The notes: generated by a model from the letters alone, not told the origin. A stretch of DNA of 64,000 nucleotides from Candidatus Pantoea varia (GCF_900115075.1 NZ_FOVG01000008.1:1-64000); one strand, 5' to 3'. Counted from the stretch's first letter, positions 20,324-32,088 are shown. Program-made: numbers and translations.

Positions 20324-22759
20324 TTACAGCAGTTGTGCGAGGCGATTAATATCCGACTGGATGGCACCCGCGGTGACATCCCGTCCAGCACCCGGTCCAC
20401 GGATCACCAGCGGATTATCGCGGTACCAGCGACTCTCAATCGCAAAGACGTTGTCGCACGGCAGCAGCGAGGCCAGCGGATGTTCCGGACGCACCGCTTC
20501 CACACCCACGCGCGCCTTGCCGTTGGCATCAAACCGGGCAACGTAACGCAGCACCAGGTCCATCTCCTGCGCGGCTTCCAGCCGTTGCAGCATCTGCTCG
20601 TTCAGCTCTTCGCCATTCTCAAAAAAGTGGTCCACAGAGCCCTGCTGACAGTTGGCTGGCACCAGCGATTCAACCCGCACCTGATCCGGCTCGATGTTGT
20701 AACCTGCCTCACGCGCCAGGATGACCAGCTTGCGCATCACATCCTGACCCGAGAGGTCGGCGCGCGGATCGGGCTCGGTTAAGCCCTGCTGCCACGCCTG
20801 ATCCACCAGCTCGGTAAACGGCACCGTGCCATCAAACTGCAGGAACAGCCAGGACAACGTACCGGAGAAGATCCCGCTGATCGCCAGGATGGTATCGCCG
20901 CTGTCGCGCAGATCGCGCACCGTGTAGTTGATCGGCAGGCCTGCACCAACGGTGGCGTTATAGAGCCAGTGACGCCCGGTTTTGGTAAAGGCATCGCGGA
21001 TCTGGCGCCAGGTCTGACTGTCTGATGCACCCGCGACCTTATTGGCGCTGATCACGTGAAAACCGTGGCTGGCGAAGTCGAGATACTGCTGCGCCAGCGG
21101 TGTGCTGGCAGTGACATCCAGCACCACCAGGTCATCAAACGGGTGAGCACGCATCCACAGGAACAGCGACTCTTCATCGCGCTCTACCGCTTCATCATCA
21201 AAAAAGGCGAGTGCCCGGCTGGCTTCCAGCCCGTCATAGCTCAGCAGGCTGCGACGGCTATCCGCGACGCCCGTCAGCACAAATTCAAAGCCGGTTCGCG
21301 CTGACAGCGTTTCCTGATCGCGGGCAAACAGCTCCAGCCAGCGTGAACCGATATTGCCTTTGCCAAACAGCATCAGGCCGATACGTTTTTCTGCCCGGAA
21401 CAGCGACTGATGCAGTCCCTGAATCAGATGCTGAGTCGGGCCGACGCGCAGCACCGCGACCACGCTGATATGCTCTTCTGACTGCCAGATGAACTCAACC
21501 GGCTGATCTTTTAACTGCTGCCAGAAACGATGGGTATGCAGCGGATTGCGGGTAACGCCTGCACCGACCAGCGCCACCAGCGCCAGCCCGTCGCGCAGCT
21601 GCAGATGGCCCGGTAGACCGGCATCCTGCAGCAGCGTAAAGGCGCTGTTGACCACTTCGGAGGTATAACAGAGCTGCAGCAATTGACGGTCAGGATGAAC
21701 GCCAAACGCCAGCGGACGCAGCTGCGCGCGCTTCAGCAGCAGGTCGATCTCTTTGTGCAGGATGGCGAAGTCATGCTGCTCTGGCAGCTGAATCTCAATC
21801 AGGCAAACATCATCATGGCTGGTGACGATACGCGCGCCCGTACCGGAGGCCAGCACGCGTTCAATGCGGGTTGAGCCCTGCTCCGGCTGATAACTGCAGC
21901 GCAGTTGCAGGTCGATATCGCTGCCGGAAACCGGCTGCAGAGTACGCGTGTGCAGCACCGGTGCAGCCAGACGCGCCAGCTCACTGGCTTCATCCAGCCT
22001 TAACAGCGGCAGCAGACAGGCATCAGAGACTTTGCGGGGATCGGCGCTGTAAACGCCTGCCACATCGCTCCAGATAGTCACACGTCCGACACCCGCCAGC
22101 GCACCAATCTGCGTAGCGGAATAGTCGGAGCCGTTGCGGCCAAGCAGGACGGTTTCACCGGCGTCGTTGCGGCTGATAAATCCGGTCACCACGATGCGCT
22201 TGTGTGGATGCTGTGCCAGCAAAGTCTGCAGCAGCGGCCAGGATTTACCTTCATCCACCTGCGGTTGGGCCGCACGTTCAGCGCGCAGAAACTCACGCGC
22301 ATCCAGCCAGCAGGCCTGCAGGTCACGCTGGCTCAGCACCGCTGACATCAGGCGTGCCGACCAGACTTCACCGTGCCCGACCACTTCTGCATAGACCGCA
22401 TCGGTGATCGGCGCATCCAGCAGGGCAGCCAGCTTTTCGAGATCGCGGATAAACGCGGTAATTAAAGGTTCGGCGATCTCAGCAGGCAGCAGCGCACTGA
22501 TCAGTTCACTCTGGTAGCGCCGTAAAGCCTGTTGCACCTGGTGCGCGGAGAGTCGATCGTTCTGGCTCAGCTTCAGCCAGCTAATCAGCTGGTTGGTGGT
22601 TGAGCCTGCCGCAGACACCACCATCAGATCGCCCGGCTGGCTGTAGTCCGCCATAATGCTGGCAACGCGCTGATAGCAGCGCGCATCGGCCAGGCTGCTG
22701 CCGCCAAACTTATGCAACTGCCTGATGTTCGGCGTTCCCGCGCCTGCTGAAATCGTCAT
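20324..22759 (-). CDS. metL: Bifunctional aspartokinase II / homoserine dehydrogenase II
   Basis: MetL catalyses the first and third steps of the aspartate pathway toward methionine. The 811-residue product has an N-terminal kinase domain (KFGGSSLAD near 17, then VVSAAG), a central linker, and a C-terminal homoserine dehydrogenase domain with the NAD-binding GKGNIGSRWLE near 468 and GIFSGTLSWL near 660. It lies 2 bp downstream of metB and shares its MetJ-controlled promoter. Length is within one residue of E. coli MetL. Confidence 0.97.
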   Translation of the reverse strand: MTISAGAGTPNIRQLHKFGGSSLADARCYQRVASIMADYSQPGDLMVVSAAGSTTNQLISWLKLSQNDRLSAHQVQQALRRYQSELISALLPAEIAEPLITAFIRDLEKLAALLDAPITDAVYAEVVGHGEVWSARLMSAVLSQRDLQACWLDAREFLRAERAAQPQVDEGKSWPLLQTLLAQHPHKRIVVTGFISRNDAGETVLLGRNGSDYSATQIGALAGVGRVTIWSDVAGVYSADPRKVSDACLLPLLRLDEASELARLAAPVLHTRTLQPVSGSDIDLQLRCSYQPEQGSTRIERVLASGTGARIVTSHDDVCLIEIQLPEQHDFAILHKEIDLLLKRAQLRPLAFGVHPDRQLLQLCYTSEVVNSAFTLLQDAGLPGHLQLRDGLALVALVGAGVTRNPLHTHRFWQQLKDQPVEFIWQSEEHISVVAVLRVGPTQHLIQGLHQSLFRAEKRIGLMLFGKGNIGSRWLELFARDQETLSARTGFEFVLTGVADSRRSLLSYDGLEASRALAFFDDEAVERDEESLFLWMRAHPFDDLVVLDVTASTPLAQQYLDFASHGFHVISANKVAGASDSQTWRQIRDAFTKTGRHWLYNATVGAGLPINYTVRDLRDSGDTILAISGIFSGTLSWLFLQFDGTVPFTELVDQAWQQGLTEPDPRADLSGQDVMRKLVILAREAGYNIEPDQVRVESLVPANCQQGSVDHFFENGEELNEQMLQRLEAAQEMDLVLRYVARFDANGKARVGVEAVRPEHPLASLLPCDNVFAIESRWYRDNPLVIRGPGAGRDVTAGAIQSDINRLAQLL

Positions 22760-22761
22760 GC

Positions 22762-23922
22762 TTAACCCTCGGCTGCGACCCGGAATGCATTATCCAGATC
22801 GGCAATTAAATCTTCGTGATCTTCAATACCGACAGAAACCCGTAGCAGCGTATCGGAAATGCCCGCTGCCGCGCGTGCTTCTGCCGACATCCCCGCGTGC
22901 GTCATGGTGGCGGTATGGGAGATCAGACTCTCAACGCCGCCCAGCGATTCCGCCAGCGTAAATAGCCGCAACGCTTTCAGGAAGCGGCGCAGCAGCGCCT
23001 CATCACCATCAACTTCAAAACTCAGCATGGCACCAAAGCCACGCTGCTGACGTACGGCATGTTCGTGTCCGGCGTTTTCCGGCAGCGAAGGATGATACAA
23101 CTTTTTCACCTGCTTCTGCTTCTTCAGATACTCAACAATCGCGAGTGCGTTGCGTTGTGCGGCGGCAATGCGCGGCGACAGCGTGCGAATCCCGCGCAGC
23201 AGCAGATAGCTGTCAAACGCCGCACCGGTTACACCAATATTATTCGCCCACCAGGCCAGGTCGGTTGCCAGTTGCGGATCTTTGGCAATCACCGCGCCCG
23301 CTACCACATCGGAGTGGCCATTGAGGTATTTGGTACAGGAATGGATCACCAGATCGGCACCCAACGCCAGAGGGTTCTGCAGCGCCGGACTCATAAAGGT
23401 GTTGTCCACCACGCTGATGGCACCTGCTGCGCGGGCAGCGGCGCAAATCGCGCTGATATCCACTACGCGCAGCAGCGGATTGCTGGGGCTTTCAATCAGT
23501 ACCAGTTTAGGGTTTTCATCCAGTGCTGCCTGCAGCGCCACCGGATCGCCCTGATCGACAAATTTCACCCGATACGCGCCGCGCTTGCTCAGGCTGTCAA
23601 ACAGCCGATAGCTGCCGCCATAACAGTCGTGTGGCGCGACCAGCAGATCGCCAGGCTTCAGGAACACCGTCGTAACCAGGTGAATCGCCGACATCCCGGT
23701 ATTTGTTAATACTGCGCCCGCTCCTCCTTCCAGTTCAGCCAGGGTACGCTGTACGACATCACGCGTGGGGTTGCCACGACGGGAGTAGTCATGCGCACGA
23801 GGCTCATTGAAATCTAGGAAGTTATAGGTCGTAGAGAGATGAATTGGCGGGACAACGCAGCCATATTGCTCGTCATCATTCAAACCGCTGCGCACTGCGA
23901 TGGTTGCCGGTTTACGCGTCAT
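22762..23922 (-). CDS. metB: Cystathionine gamma-synthase
   Basis: MetB condenses O-succinylhomoserine with cysteine to cystathionine using PLP. The 386 residues equal the E. coli length. The PLP-lysine region SCTKYLNGHSDVV lies near 198, with DYSRRGNPTRD near 45. It is the first gene of metBL, divergent from metJ, with four metboxes between them. Confidence 0.98.
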   Translation of the reverse strand: MTRKPATIAVRSGLNDDEQYGCVVPPIHLSTTYNFLDFNEPRAHDYSRRGNPTRDVVQRTLAELEGGAGAVLTNTGMSAIHLVTTVFLKPGDLLVAPHDCYGGSYRLFDSLSKRGAYRVKFVDQGDPVALQAALDENPKLVLIESPSNPLLRVVDISAICAAARAAGAISVVDNTFMSPALQNPLALGADLVIHSCTKYLNGHSDVVAGAVIAKDPQLATDLAWWANNIGVTGAAFDSYLLLRGIRTLSPRIAAAQRNALAIVEYLKKQKQVKKLYHPSLPENAGHEHAVRQQRGFGAMLSFEVDGDEALLRRFLKALRLFTLAESLGGVESLISHTATMTHAGMSAEARAAAGISDTLLRVSVGIEDHEDLIADLDNAFRVAAEG

Positions 23923-23981
23923 GAGCGAATTGTTCCTGAAGAGTGAATAAAATGTAGGCCACAGGATATCACCCTCTAATT

Positions 23982-24013
23982 AGACGTCAATACATCTGGA
24001 CATCTAAATGTCT
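23982..24013. promoter_or_regulatory. MetJ operator between metB and metJ
   Basis: Four tandem 8-bp metboxes, AGACGTCA, ATACATCT, GGACATCT and AAATGTCT, each close to AGACGTCT. They lie in the 273-bp divergent region and should mediate repression of metBL and autoregulation of metJ. Confidence 0.9.
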
Positions 24014-24195
24014 TTGCGTATAGATTGAGCAAAAACGCAATACCCGCTAAAATTATGCGTCATCGCCTGGCGTTCCCCTCTGTGATGCAGAGGCAGTGAG
24101 CGAATAAAACCCGCCATATCAGGGGTCAGGCAGGAAAAAATCAGGCATAATCCGCTGATTTCCTAACATTTAACGTTTATTAATTAAGGTAACCC

Positions 24196-24513
24196 ATGGC
24201 TGAATGGAACGGCGAATATATCAGCCCGTACGCTGAGCACGGTAAGAAGAGCGAGCAGGTCAAGAAGATTACAGTATCTATCCCATTGAGCGTGCTGAAG
24301 ATTTTAACGGATGAGCGTACCCGTCGTCAGGTGAACAACCTGCGTCACGCCACCAACAGCGAGCTGCTTTGCGAAGCTTTTTTACATGCTTTTACGGGCC
24401 AACCGCTGCCGGATGACGTCGATCTGCGCAAAGAGCGCAGTGATGAGATTCCGGAAGAAGCAAAAGCAATCATGCGCCAGATGGGTGTCGACCCGGATAC
24501 CTGGGAGTATTAA
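24196..24513 (+). CDS. metJ: Methionine repressor
   Basis: MetJ is a ribbon-helix-helix dimer that binds metboxes with S-adenosylmethionine as co-repressor. The 105-residue protein equals the E. coli length. The DNA-contacting beta strand [12 protein letters not shown] lies at about 20-32 and is unchanged. It diverges from metB. A GC-rich hairpin follows at 24550. Confidence 0.98.
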   Translation: MAEWNGEYISPYAEHGKKSEQVKKITVSIPLSVLKILTDERTRRQVNNLRHATNSELLCEAFLHAFTGQPLPDDVDLRKERSDEIPEEAKAIMRQMGVDPDTWEY

Positions 24514-24549
24514 TCCCCACAGGCCGGTTTCGCTTAACCTCGCTTCAGA

Positions 24550-24577
24550 GGAGCAGGCTCCGCTCAGGAGCCGCTCC
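24550..24577 (+). terminator. Hairpin downstream of metJ
   Basis: Nested stems GGAGC/GCTCC and GGCTCC/GGAGCC with a bulged A and a 5-base loop. The T-run is poor, so its strength as a terminator is uncertain. Confidence 0.6.
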
Positions 24578-24708
24578 CCTCACCTGTTCTGATCCTGCTT
24601 ATCCCCACTCACGGCACCTGACCTGCCACGAGAGTTATTAGATACCCCCCACCCTTTCCACTATTATTCTGCTATTTCCAGTGCAATAAGATTGTTTTTT
24701 TCGCTCAT

Positions 24709-24730
24709 ACAATAGAAGCATTACTATTGT
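24709..24730. promoter_or_regulatory. Inverted repeat upstream of the two-partner secretion genes
   Basis: ACAATAG (24709-24715) and CTATTGT (24724-24730) form a perfect 7-bp inverted repeat with an 8-base spacer, about 55 bp before the transporter start. It could be an operator or an RNA hairpin; nothing identifies the factor. The 24580-24708 stretch before it is AT-rich and shows no gene. Confidence 0.4.
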
Positions 24731-24785
24731 TCAGAATTAGCGCCATCCGTAATATTTGCAACAGCAACTATTTCACGGAATGAAA

Positions 24786-26498
24786 ATGAGCATTAAATAT
24801 AAAATAAAATCACCTGCACCTTCTTTAATTATTTTCTTAGCCCTACTGACTGGTTCCTATTCTGACCAGGTGAAAGCCGCGCCCGCTGTTACAGTGCAAA
24901 ATGAGAATACAAATGCACTTCAACAGGATCGATTTCGTAAAGAGCAGTTGATACCCAAACCGCAGCAAGGTGCGTCTGAGAGACAGGGCTTTAAACCGGA
25001 AGAGATCCCGTTCCCCCATGAACAAAACTGCTTTCCCATCGACAAAGTCTCTTTCAGCCAGGATAGTAAAAAACTCCAACTCGAAAAGTTAAGCTATTTT
25101 ACGTCTCAGGCAGAAGGAAAATGTCTGGGTATTGCTGGCATCAGATTGCTGGCAAAAACGCTGCAGAATGAAATCATCAAACTGGGATATATCACCACAC
25201 GTGTTGATTTACCCGATCAGAATCTTTCAGGCCGCGAGTTAACGTTTAAGATTAACGCTGGTAAAGTCGGAAAAATTGTTCTTAATAAAGCCAGTGGCGA
25301 TCATATCAATTTAACCAGTACGCTACCGTTCAAAAAAGGAGATGTGCTCAGACTCAGCGATCTCGAACAGGGAAGTCTTAATCTTCAGCGAGTACCGGGA
25401 TCACAGGTTAACGTCAAGCTGGTGCCAGGCAGTGGCAAAGGCGAAAGCGACATGTTTATTCAGCGCGAACAGGATAAATACTGGCAGGTGGCGGCCTGGC
25501 TCAATGATGCTGGCTCAGTGGCAACCGGTCGTTATCAGGGCGGTGGGGCACTCTATCTGAATAATATTACCTCACTGAGTGACACCCTTTATATCTCTTA
25601 CGGTCACGACGTTGCCCCGAAACACACCATAAAAGGTAACAGTAATAAATCGATTGGCTATTCAATTCCGTGGGGATACTGGTGGCTCGATCTCTATGCC
25701 AGCCACAGTAATTACCGGCAATATATGATCGGAAACTGGTCAAAATGGACGCTGAATAATAAGAACCGTTATTACAGTGCGCAGCTTAATCGACTGATTT
25801 CACGTACCGTACATCAGACCAGCACCGTGGGCCTGCAACTATTCGATACGGAATCGCGTTACTCTCTGGATGATTTAGACCTCGCCAGCATGCATAAAAG
25901 AAGTGCGGGCTGGAAAGCCGTGCTGCAGCATCAACTCAATGTCGATAATAAGGCCATGATAACCACGTTAAGTTATCAAAGGAAAATGCCATGGTTTAAC
26001 AGCAGCAATACTGTTGAGCAGGCGTATGGACTCATTGATAAGCAAGGCCGAATTGTTACTTTGGATCTGGAGGGTTCCGTCAACTTTCGTATCTATGAAA
26101 ACTGGCTGAACTACTCTCCCCATTTCAGCCTGCAATACTCACCCGATACCCTCTCGTCACTGAACCGCTTTTCGCTGGCAAACCGCTGGACGGTGCGCGG
26201 TTTCGATGGCGAATATTCCCTTCAGGACAATAAGGGATGGTACTGGCGCAACGATGTCAGCTGGATCATCCCCGGCAAACCGATTCAGCCCTATATCGGT
26301 GTTGATGCAGGCCAGGTCTATGGCAATAACAGTTCCCAGTACTATTCCGGCAAAACTGTCATGGGCAGCGTTGTTGGCCTGCGGGGAAAACTCCTGCAAA
26401 CGCACTTTGATTTTTTTGCCGGTACTCCCCTCAAAAAACCGCAGGCATTTCATACCGACCCACTGACGCTGGGTTTTTCATTGCAATGGAAATATTAA
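24786..26498 (+). CDS. Two-partner secretion outer-membrane transporter (TpsB, ShlB/FhaC/HecB family)
   Basis: An Omp85-superfamily pore that exports its cognate TpsA protein. The 570-residue protein has a signal peptide (about 1-31), a proline-rich plug/linker, two POTRA-like domains (about 80-230; CFPIDKVSF, CLGIAGIRLL, GYITTRVDLP) and a 16-strand barrel with the conserved TVRGFDGEYSL loop motif (about residue 460). The start at 24786 has a GGA site at proper distance; in-frame starts at 24756 (TTG) and 24780 are alternatives. The gene precedes the TpsA gene by about 70 bp, and the pair lies between metJ and rpmE, which adjoin in E. coli, so it looks inserted. Confidence 0.92.
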   Translation: MSIKYKIKSPAPSLIIFLALLTGSYSDQVKAAPAVTVQNENTNALQQDRFRKEQLIPKPQQGASERQGFKPEEIPFPHEQNCFPIDKVSFSQDSKKLQLEKLSYFTSQAEGKCLGIAGIRLLAKTLQNEIIKLGYITTRVDLPDQNLSGRELTFKINAGKVGKIVLNKASGDHINLTSTLPFKKGDVLRLSDLEQGSLNLQRVPGSQVNVKLVPGSGKGESDMFIQREQDKYWQVAAWLNDAGSVATGRYQGGGALYLNNITSLSDTLYISYGHDVAPKHTIKGNSNKSIGYSIPWGYWWLDLYASHSNYRQYMIGNWSKWTLNNKNRYYSAQLNRLISRTVHQTSTVGLQLFDTESRYSLDDLDLASMHKRSAGWKAVLQHQLNVDNKAMITTLSYQRKMPWFNSSNTVEQAYGLIDKQGRIVTLDLEGSVNFRIYENWLNYSPHFSLQYSPDTLSSLNRFSLANRWTVRGFDGEYSLQDNKGWYWRNDVSWIIPGKPIQPYIGVDAGQVYGNNSSQYYSGKTVMGSVVGLRGKLLQTHFDFFAGTPLKKPQAFHTDPLTLGFSLQWKY

Positions 26499-26569
26499 CA
26501 AGGAGAAGGTTACTTCATAAAAATGCAGTTTAAAGGATAAAACACACACACATGCAAAGGATAAGAATA

Positions 26570-28174
26570 ATGAAAAATCATAAATTTAACGTATTATTTC
26601 TGGCCACCATGGCCACGCTGTGCAGCCAGCCTGCTCTTGCTGCACTCAACAGTTACACCCATGCAAACGGATCGACTGTCGTTAATATTAATCAGGCTGA
26701 TGCGAATGGGCTTTCACACAATATGTACCAGGACTTTAACGTCTCCAGCAATGGGATGGTCCTGAATAACAGCACCACAGATTTAGTGCGCGAAAGCGGT
26801 AATATTGCACGAAACAGTAATCTGGATAAGTCAGCCAGCCTTATCCTCAATGAGGTTATCTCCAAAAACACCTCTTCACTGAACGGTTTTATTGAGGTCG
26901 CAGGCCAGAAAGCAGATGTCATTATCGCCAACCCAAACGGTATCACCTGTTCGGGCTGTAGCTTTATCAACACCGGACGCGCCACGCTCACTACCGGCAC
27001 GCCCACCTTTACCGATAGTGCACTGACAGGCTTCAATGTAGCAAAAGGCACAGTTACTGTTAAAGGTAATGGCCTCAAAGGAGCTGATTATACCGACCTG
27101 CTGGCACAGAAAATTAATATCCAGGGGCAGATCGATACCACTCAACTGAAGGCGATCGCGGGTAAATATACTTATGATCTCGCGTCCGGTCAGGCAACCA
27201 CCGTCGGAACCAACAGAGTTTTCGGGAATACCATTGATGTCAGCGCGTTGGGCGGTGCAACAGCGGGAATTATTCAGCTGCAGACCACTGAAGCGGGCGC
27301 GGGCGTTAATAACAGCGGCGTACTGAACGCGACTAATCTCTACATTGCATCGAATGGTGCGTTAACCAACAGCGGCACTCTACAATCCGGACTGGTAAGC
27401 GCCACGACTGGCGGTAACATCACTAACAAAGGAACGCTTTCTGCCAGCCAGGCTCTCCTGCAGGCATCGGGCTCGTTCACCAATAACGGCACGATCAAAA
27501 CCACGGATGCTGCCACCATCGTCAGCCTGGGCAAAATTTCTAACAGTGATAAAGCACAAATTAATGCTGCTGGCGCTGTAAATATCGTTTCCCTGGCCGG
27601 TAATATCGAGAATAAAGGAACCATCACGACGCCTAAAACTTTGGCCATGCAGACAGGTTATAACACGGTTAATGGCGTCGTCACCGCCGTCGCCAACACC
27701 AGCCTGCTCAATTCTGGCTCGATCCAGGCAGGTAACCTCAGCATGAACGCGGTTAAAGAGGTCAGCCTTTTGTCTGGCGGTGAGGTAACCTCGCAGGGCA
27801 CAGCCTATGTTTCCGCGACAAAGGTCTCTAACGCTGCGACTCTGACTGCTCAGAATACCGCTGTTATGGCGAATGAGGTCAGCAATCAGGGTGTCATGCA
27901 GGCAACCGGACTGTTAAACGTGTCGGGTAAAAACGGCATCTCGAATAGCGGTACTATGAAAGCGGGAACATTGACGCTGGCAACAGACGAGAAAATCAGT
28001 AACTCATCCTGCTTAATCTGGGTGCTGTGCAGTAAAGGCACGATGTCAGCCGATAAAATCACGATTACCGCACCGAAGATCGCCGCCATTGGCGATTTAG
28101 ATGGTAACTATACGACTCAGGTACTTGAACTGAATAAGCCTGCGGCGACACCGGCAACGGACACCAGCCTGTAA
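26570..28174 (+). CDS. Short filamentous-haemagglutinin-type exoprotein (TpsA)
   Basis: Secreted partner of the upstream TpsB. The 534-residue protein has a signal peptide (about 1-25, ending PALA), a TPS domain (about 26-270) with the ANPNGITCSGCSF motif that guides secretion, and then Gly/Asn/Ser/Thr-rich beta-helix repeats containing NSG/NKG/NNG turns. A CX5C pair (Cys481, Cys487) lies near the end. Most TpsA proteins exceed 1000 residues; this one ends cleanly at a stop codon before a strong terminator, with no toxin domain and no immunity gene behind it. The start MKNHKFNVL is chosen for its signal peptide; ATG at 26552 adds six residues. Adhesion is a plausible role but not shown. Confidence 0.88.
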   Translation: MKNHKFNVLFLATMATLCSQPALAALNSYTHANGSTVVNINQADANGLSHNMYQDFNVSSNGMVLNNSTTDLVRESGNIARNSNLDKSASLILNEVISKNTSSLNGFIEVAGQKADVIIANPNGITCSGCSFINTGRATLTTGTPTFTDSALTGFNVAKGTVTVKGNGLKGADYTDLLAQKINIQGQIDTTQLKAIAGKYTYDLASGQATTVGTNRVFGNTIDVSALGGATAGIIQLQTTEAGAGVNNSGVLNATNLYIASNGALTNSGTLQSGLVSATTGGNITNKGTLSASQALLQASGSFTNNGTIKTTDAATIVSLGKISNSDKAQINAAGAVNIVSLAGNIENKGTITTPKTLAMQTGYNTVNGVVTAVANTSLLNSGSIQAGNLSMNAVKEVSLLSGGEVTSQGTAYVSATKVSNAATLTAQNTAVMANEVSNQGVMQATGLLNVSGKNGISNSGTMKAGTLTLATDEKISNSSCLIWVLCSKGTMSADKITITAPKIAAIGDLDGNYTTQVLELNKPAATPATDTSL

Positions 28175-28182
28175 CAGCCATA

Positions 28183-28210
28183 AAAAAACCCAGCCGAAGC
28201 TGGGTTTTTT
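28183..28210. terminator. Bidirectional terminator between tpsA and rpmE
   Basis: A 12-bp perfect stem (28183-28194 with 28199-28210) with loop CGAA, and A and T runs on the outside. Confidence 0.88.
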
Positions 28211-28248
28211 CTTGCCGCCGAACCCGCAGGTTCAGGTGCCTTTTAATC

Positions 28249-28464
28249 TTATTTTTTAGCGCCTGGCACGCTGAAACGCTTGTTAAAGCGGTCAACACGG
28301 CCACCAGTTGCCACTTCACGCTGCTTACCGGTATAGAACGGGTGGCATTTGCCACAAACGTCCAGGTTCAGTTCGTGAGTCAGTGTTGAACGGGTGTGGA
28401 TCTCGTTGCCGCAGGTACATTTGATAGTAACTGCTTCGTATTTCGGGTGAATACCTTGTTTCAT
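28249..28464 (-). CDS. rpmE: 50S ribosomal protein L31 (zinc form)
   Basis: L31 bridges the ribosomal subunits. The 71-residue product has the zinc-site cysteines Cys16, Cys18, Cys37 and Cys40, so it is the zinc-binding form and not the YkgM-type paralogue. The start at 28464 ([10 protein letters not shown]) is the conserved one. It diverges from priA, as in E. coli. Confidence 0.97.
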   Translation of the reverse strand: MKQGIHPKYEAVTIKCTCGNEIHTRSTLTHELNLDVCGKCHPFYTGKQREVATGGRVDRFNKRFSVPGAKK

Positions 28465-28668
28465 GGGAAACCTCATAGAAGGCCGTGTCGCTCTCCGTGC
28501 CAGGCGTTAACCTGCACAGCACCACACGCGGTTGAACATTATAGGGTGTACTCCGGCCAGACATTTCTCACCGAAGGGGGCATATTATATAGGTAAGTTT
28601 CGATTGCTGCAAATATATGCTGAGATACCCGCCATCAGGGTCAGCGTGTACACTAGCTTCCCCGATGA

Positions 28669-30885
<2,217 letters not shown>

Positions 30886-30917
30886 TTTTTTCTGACACTG
30901 AGAGCCAGATCGAAAAA

Positions 30918-30933
30918 TGTCGCATAAGTCACA
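30918..30933 (+). promoter_or_regulatory. Candidate CRP site upstream of cytR
   Basis: TGTCG-N6-TCACA matches the CRP consensus TGTGA-N6-TCACA at 8 of 10 fixed positions. It lies about 115 bp before cytR, a gene under CRP and CytR control in E. coli. Confidence 0.55.
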
Positions 30934-30961
30934 ATTTTTATGCAAATTAAGTAACAACCAG

Positions 30962-30989
30962 CCGGGCAATCGTTAACAATGTTGCCCGG
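30962..30989 (+). terminator. Hairpin between priA and cytR
   Basis: CCGGGCAA (30962-30969) pairs with TTGCCCGG (30982-30989), followed by TTTGCTTTC. It may end priA transcription, but it sits downstream of the candidate cytR promoter region, so it could instead be part of the cytR leader. Confidence 0.5.
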
Positions 30990-31047
30990 TTTGCTTTCAG
31001 GTCAGGCAAAAAACAGAATCGAACGCGCCATAACGCGTCAGGAGCAT

Positions 31048-32088
31048 GTGTTGGAGCAGAATCAACAACCGCCCGCCGCCACGATGAAGGATGTCGCGGA
31101 ACACGCGGGTGTCTCAACCGCCACCGTATCGCGTGCGCTGATGAATCCGGAGAAGGTTTCTGCGGCCACTCGCCAGAAAGTTGAGCAGGCGGTTGCTGCC
31201 GTCGGCTATGCAGCACATGGTCCCACGCGCAACGCGCGTCGTAATGAGACGCGTACCATCCTGGTCATTGTCCCTGACATCTGCGATCCCTTCTTTAGTG
31301 AAATCATTCGTGGCGTCGAAGTCACGGCAGCCGAAGAGGGCTATCTGGTGCTGATTGGCGACTGCGCCCATCAGAATCAGCAGGAGAGAACCTTTCTCAA
31401 CCTGATGGTTACCCGACAGATCGATGGCATGGTGCTGCTCGGCTCACAGCTGCCTTTTGATGCCAGCATTGATGAGCAACGCAACCTGCCACCGATGGTG
31501 ATGGCGAATGAGTTTGCGCCGGAAATGTCGCTGCCCACGGTTCACATTGATAACCTGACCGCCGCGTTTGAAGCGGTGAATCATTTACTGCAGTTGGGTC
31601 ACACACAGATCGCCTGTATCGCCGGGCCGGAAGAGATGCCGCTCTGCCAGTATCGTCTGCAGGGGTATGTGCAGGCGATGCGCCGCAGCGGGCTGACAGT
31701 CGACCCCACCTATATTGTGCGCGGTGACTTTACGTTTGAGGCGGGGGTTGCCGCCATGAATCAGCTGATGACCCTGCCGCAACCGCCGCGCGCCCTCTTC
31801 TGCCACAGCGATATCATGGCGCTGGGGGCGATGAATCAGGCCAGACGTTGTGGATTGCGGATACCTGAAGATCTCTCGGTGGTCGGATTCGATGACATTG
31901 AGCTATCACGTTACTGCGAGCCGCCGCTGACCACGGTCACTCAGCCACGCTACCAGATAGGCCGGGAAGCGATGCTTCTGCTACTGGATGAGTTAAATGG
32001 CAAACGAGTGATCAGCGGATCACGGCTGCTGGATGCCGGTTTAACCATTCGTGGCAGCACGGCGCGAGCAAAAAAGCGTGAAAAATAA
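31048..32088 (+). CDS. cytR: LacI-family repressor of nucleoside uptake and catabolism
   Basis: CytR represses nucleoside genes together with CRP and is released by cytidine. The protein has a LacI helix-turn-helix (TMKDVAEHAGVSTATVSRAL) followed by a periplasmic-binding-like core (VIVPDICDPFFSEIIRG). The start is uncertain. GTG at 31048 or TTG at 31051, both just after AGGAG, give 346 or 345 residues, close to the E. coli 341; an upstream ATG at 30979 lies within the hairpin and is unlikely. Confidence 0.93.
   Translation: MLEQNQQPPAATMKDVAEHAGVSTATVSRALMNPEKVSAATRQKVEQAVAAVGYAAHGPTRNARRNETRTILVIVPDICDPFFSEIIRGVEVTAAEEGYLVLIGDCAHQNQQERTFLNLMVTRQIDGMVLLGSQLPFDASIDEQRNLPPMVMANEFAPEMSLPTVHIDNLTAAFEAVNHLLQLGHTQIACIAGPEEMPLCQYRLQGYVQAMRRSGLTVDPTYIVRGDFTFEAGVAAMNQLMTLPQPPRALFCHSDIMALGAMNQARRCGLRIPEDLSVVGFDDIELSRYCEPPLTTVTQPRYQIGREAMLLLLDELNGKRVISGSRLLDAGLTIRGSTARAKKREK

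Noticed and set aside
23059..23709. 216-residue frame opposite metB
   Set aside because: Antisense to a full-length, clearly conserved gene; a codon-bias shadow.
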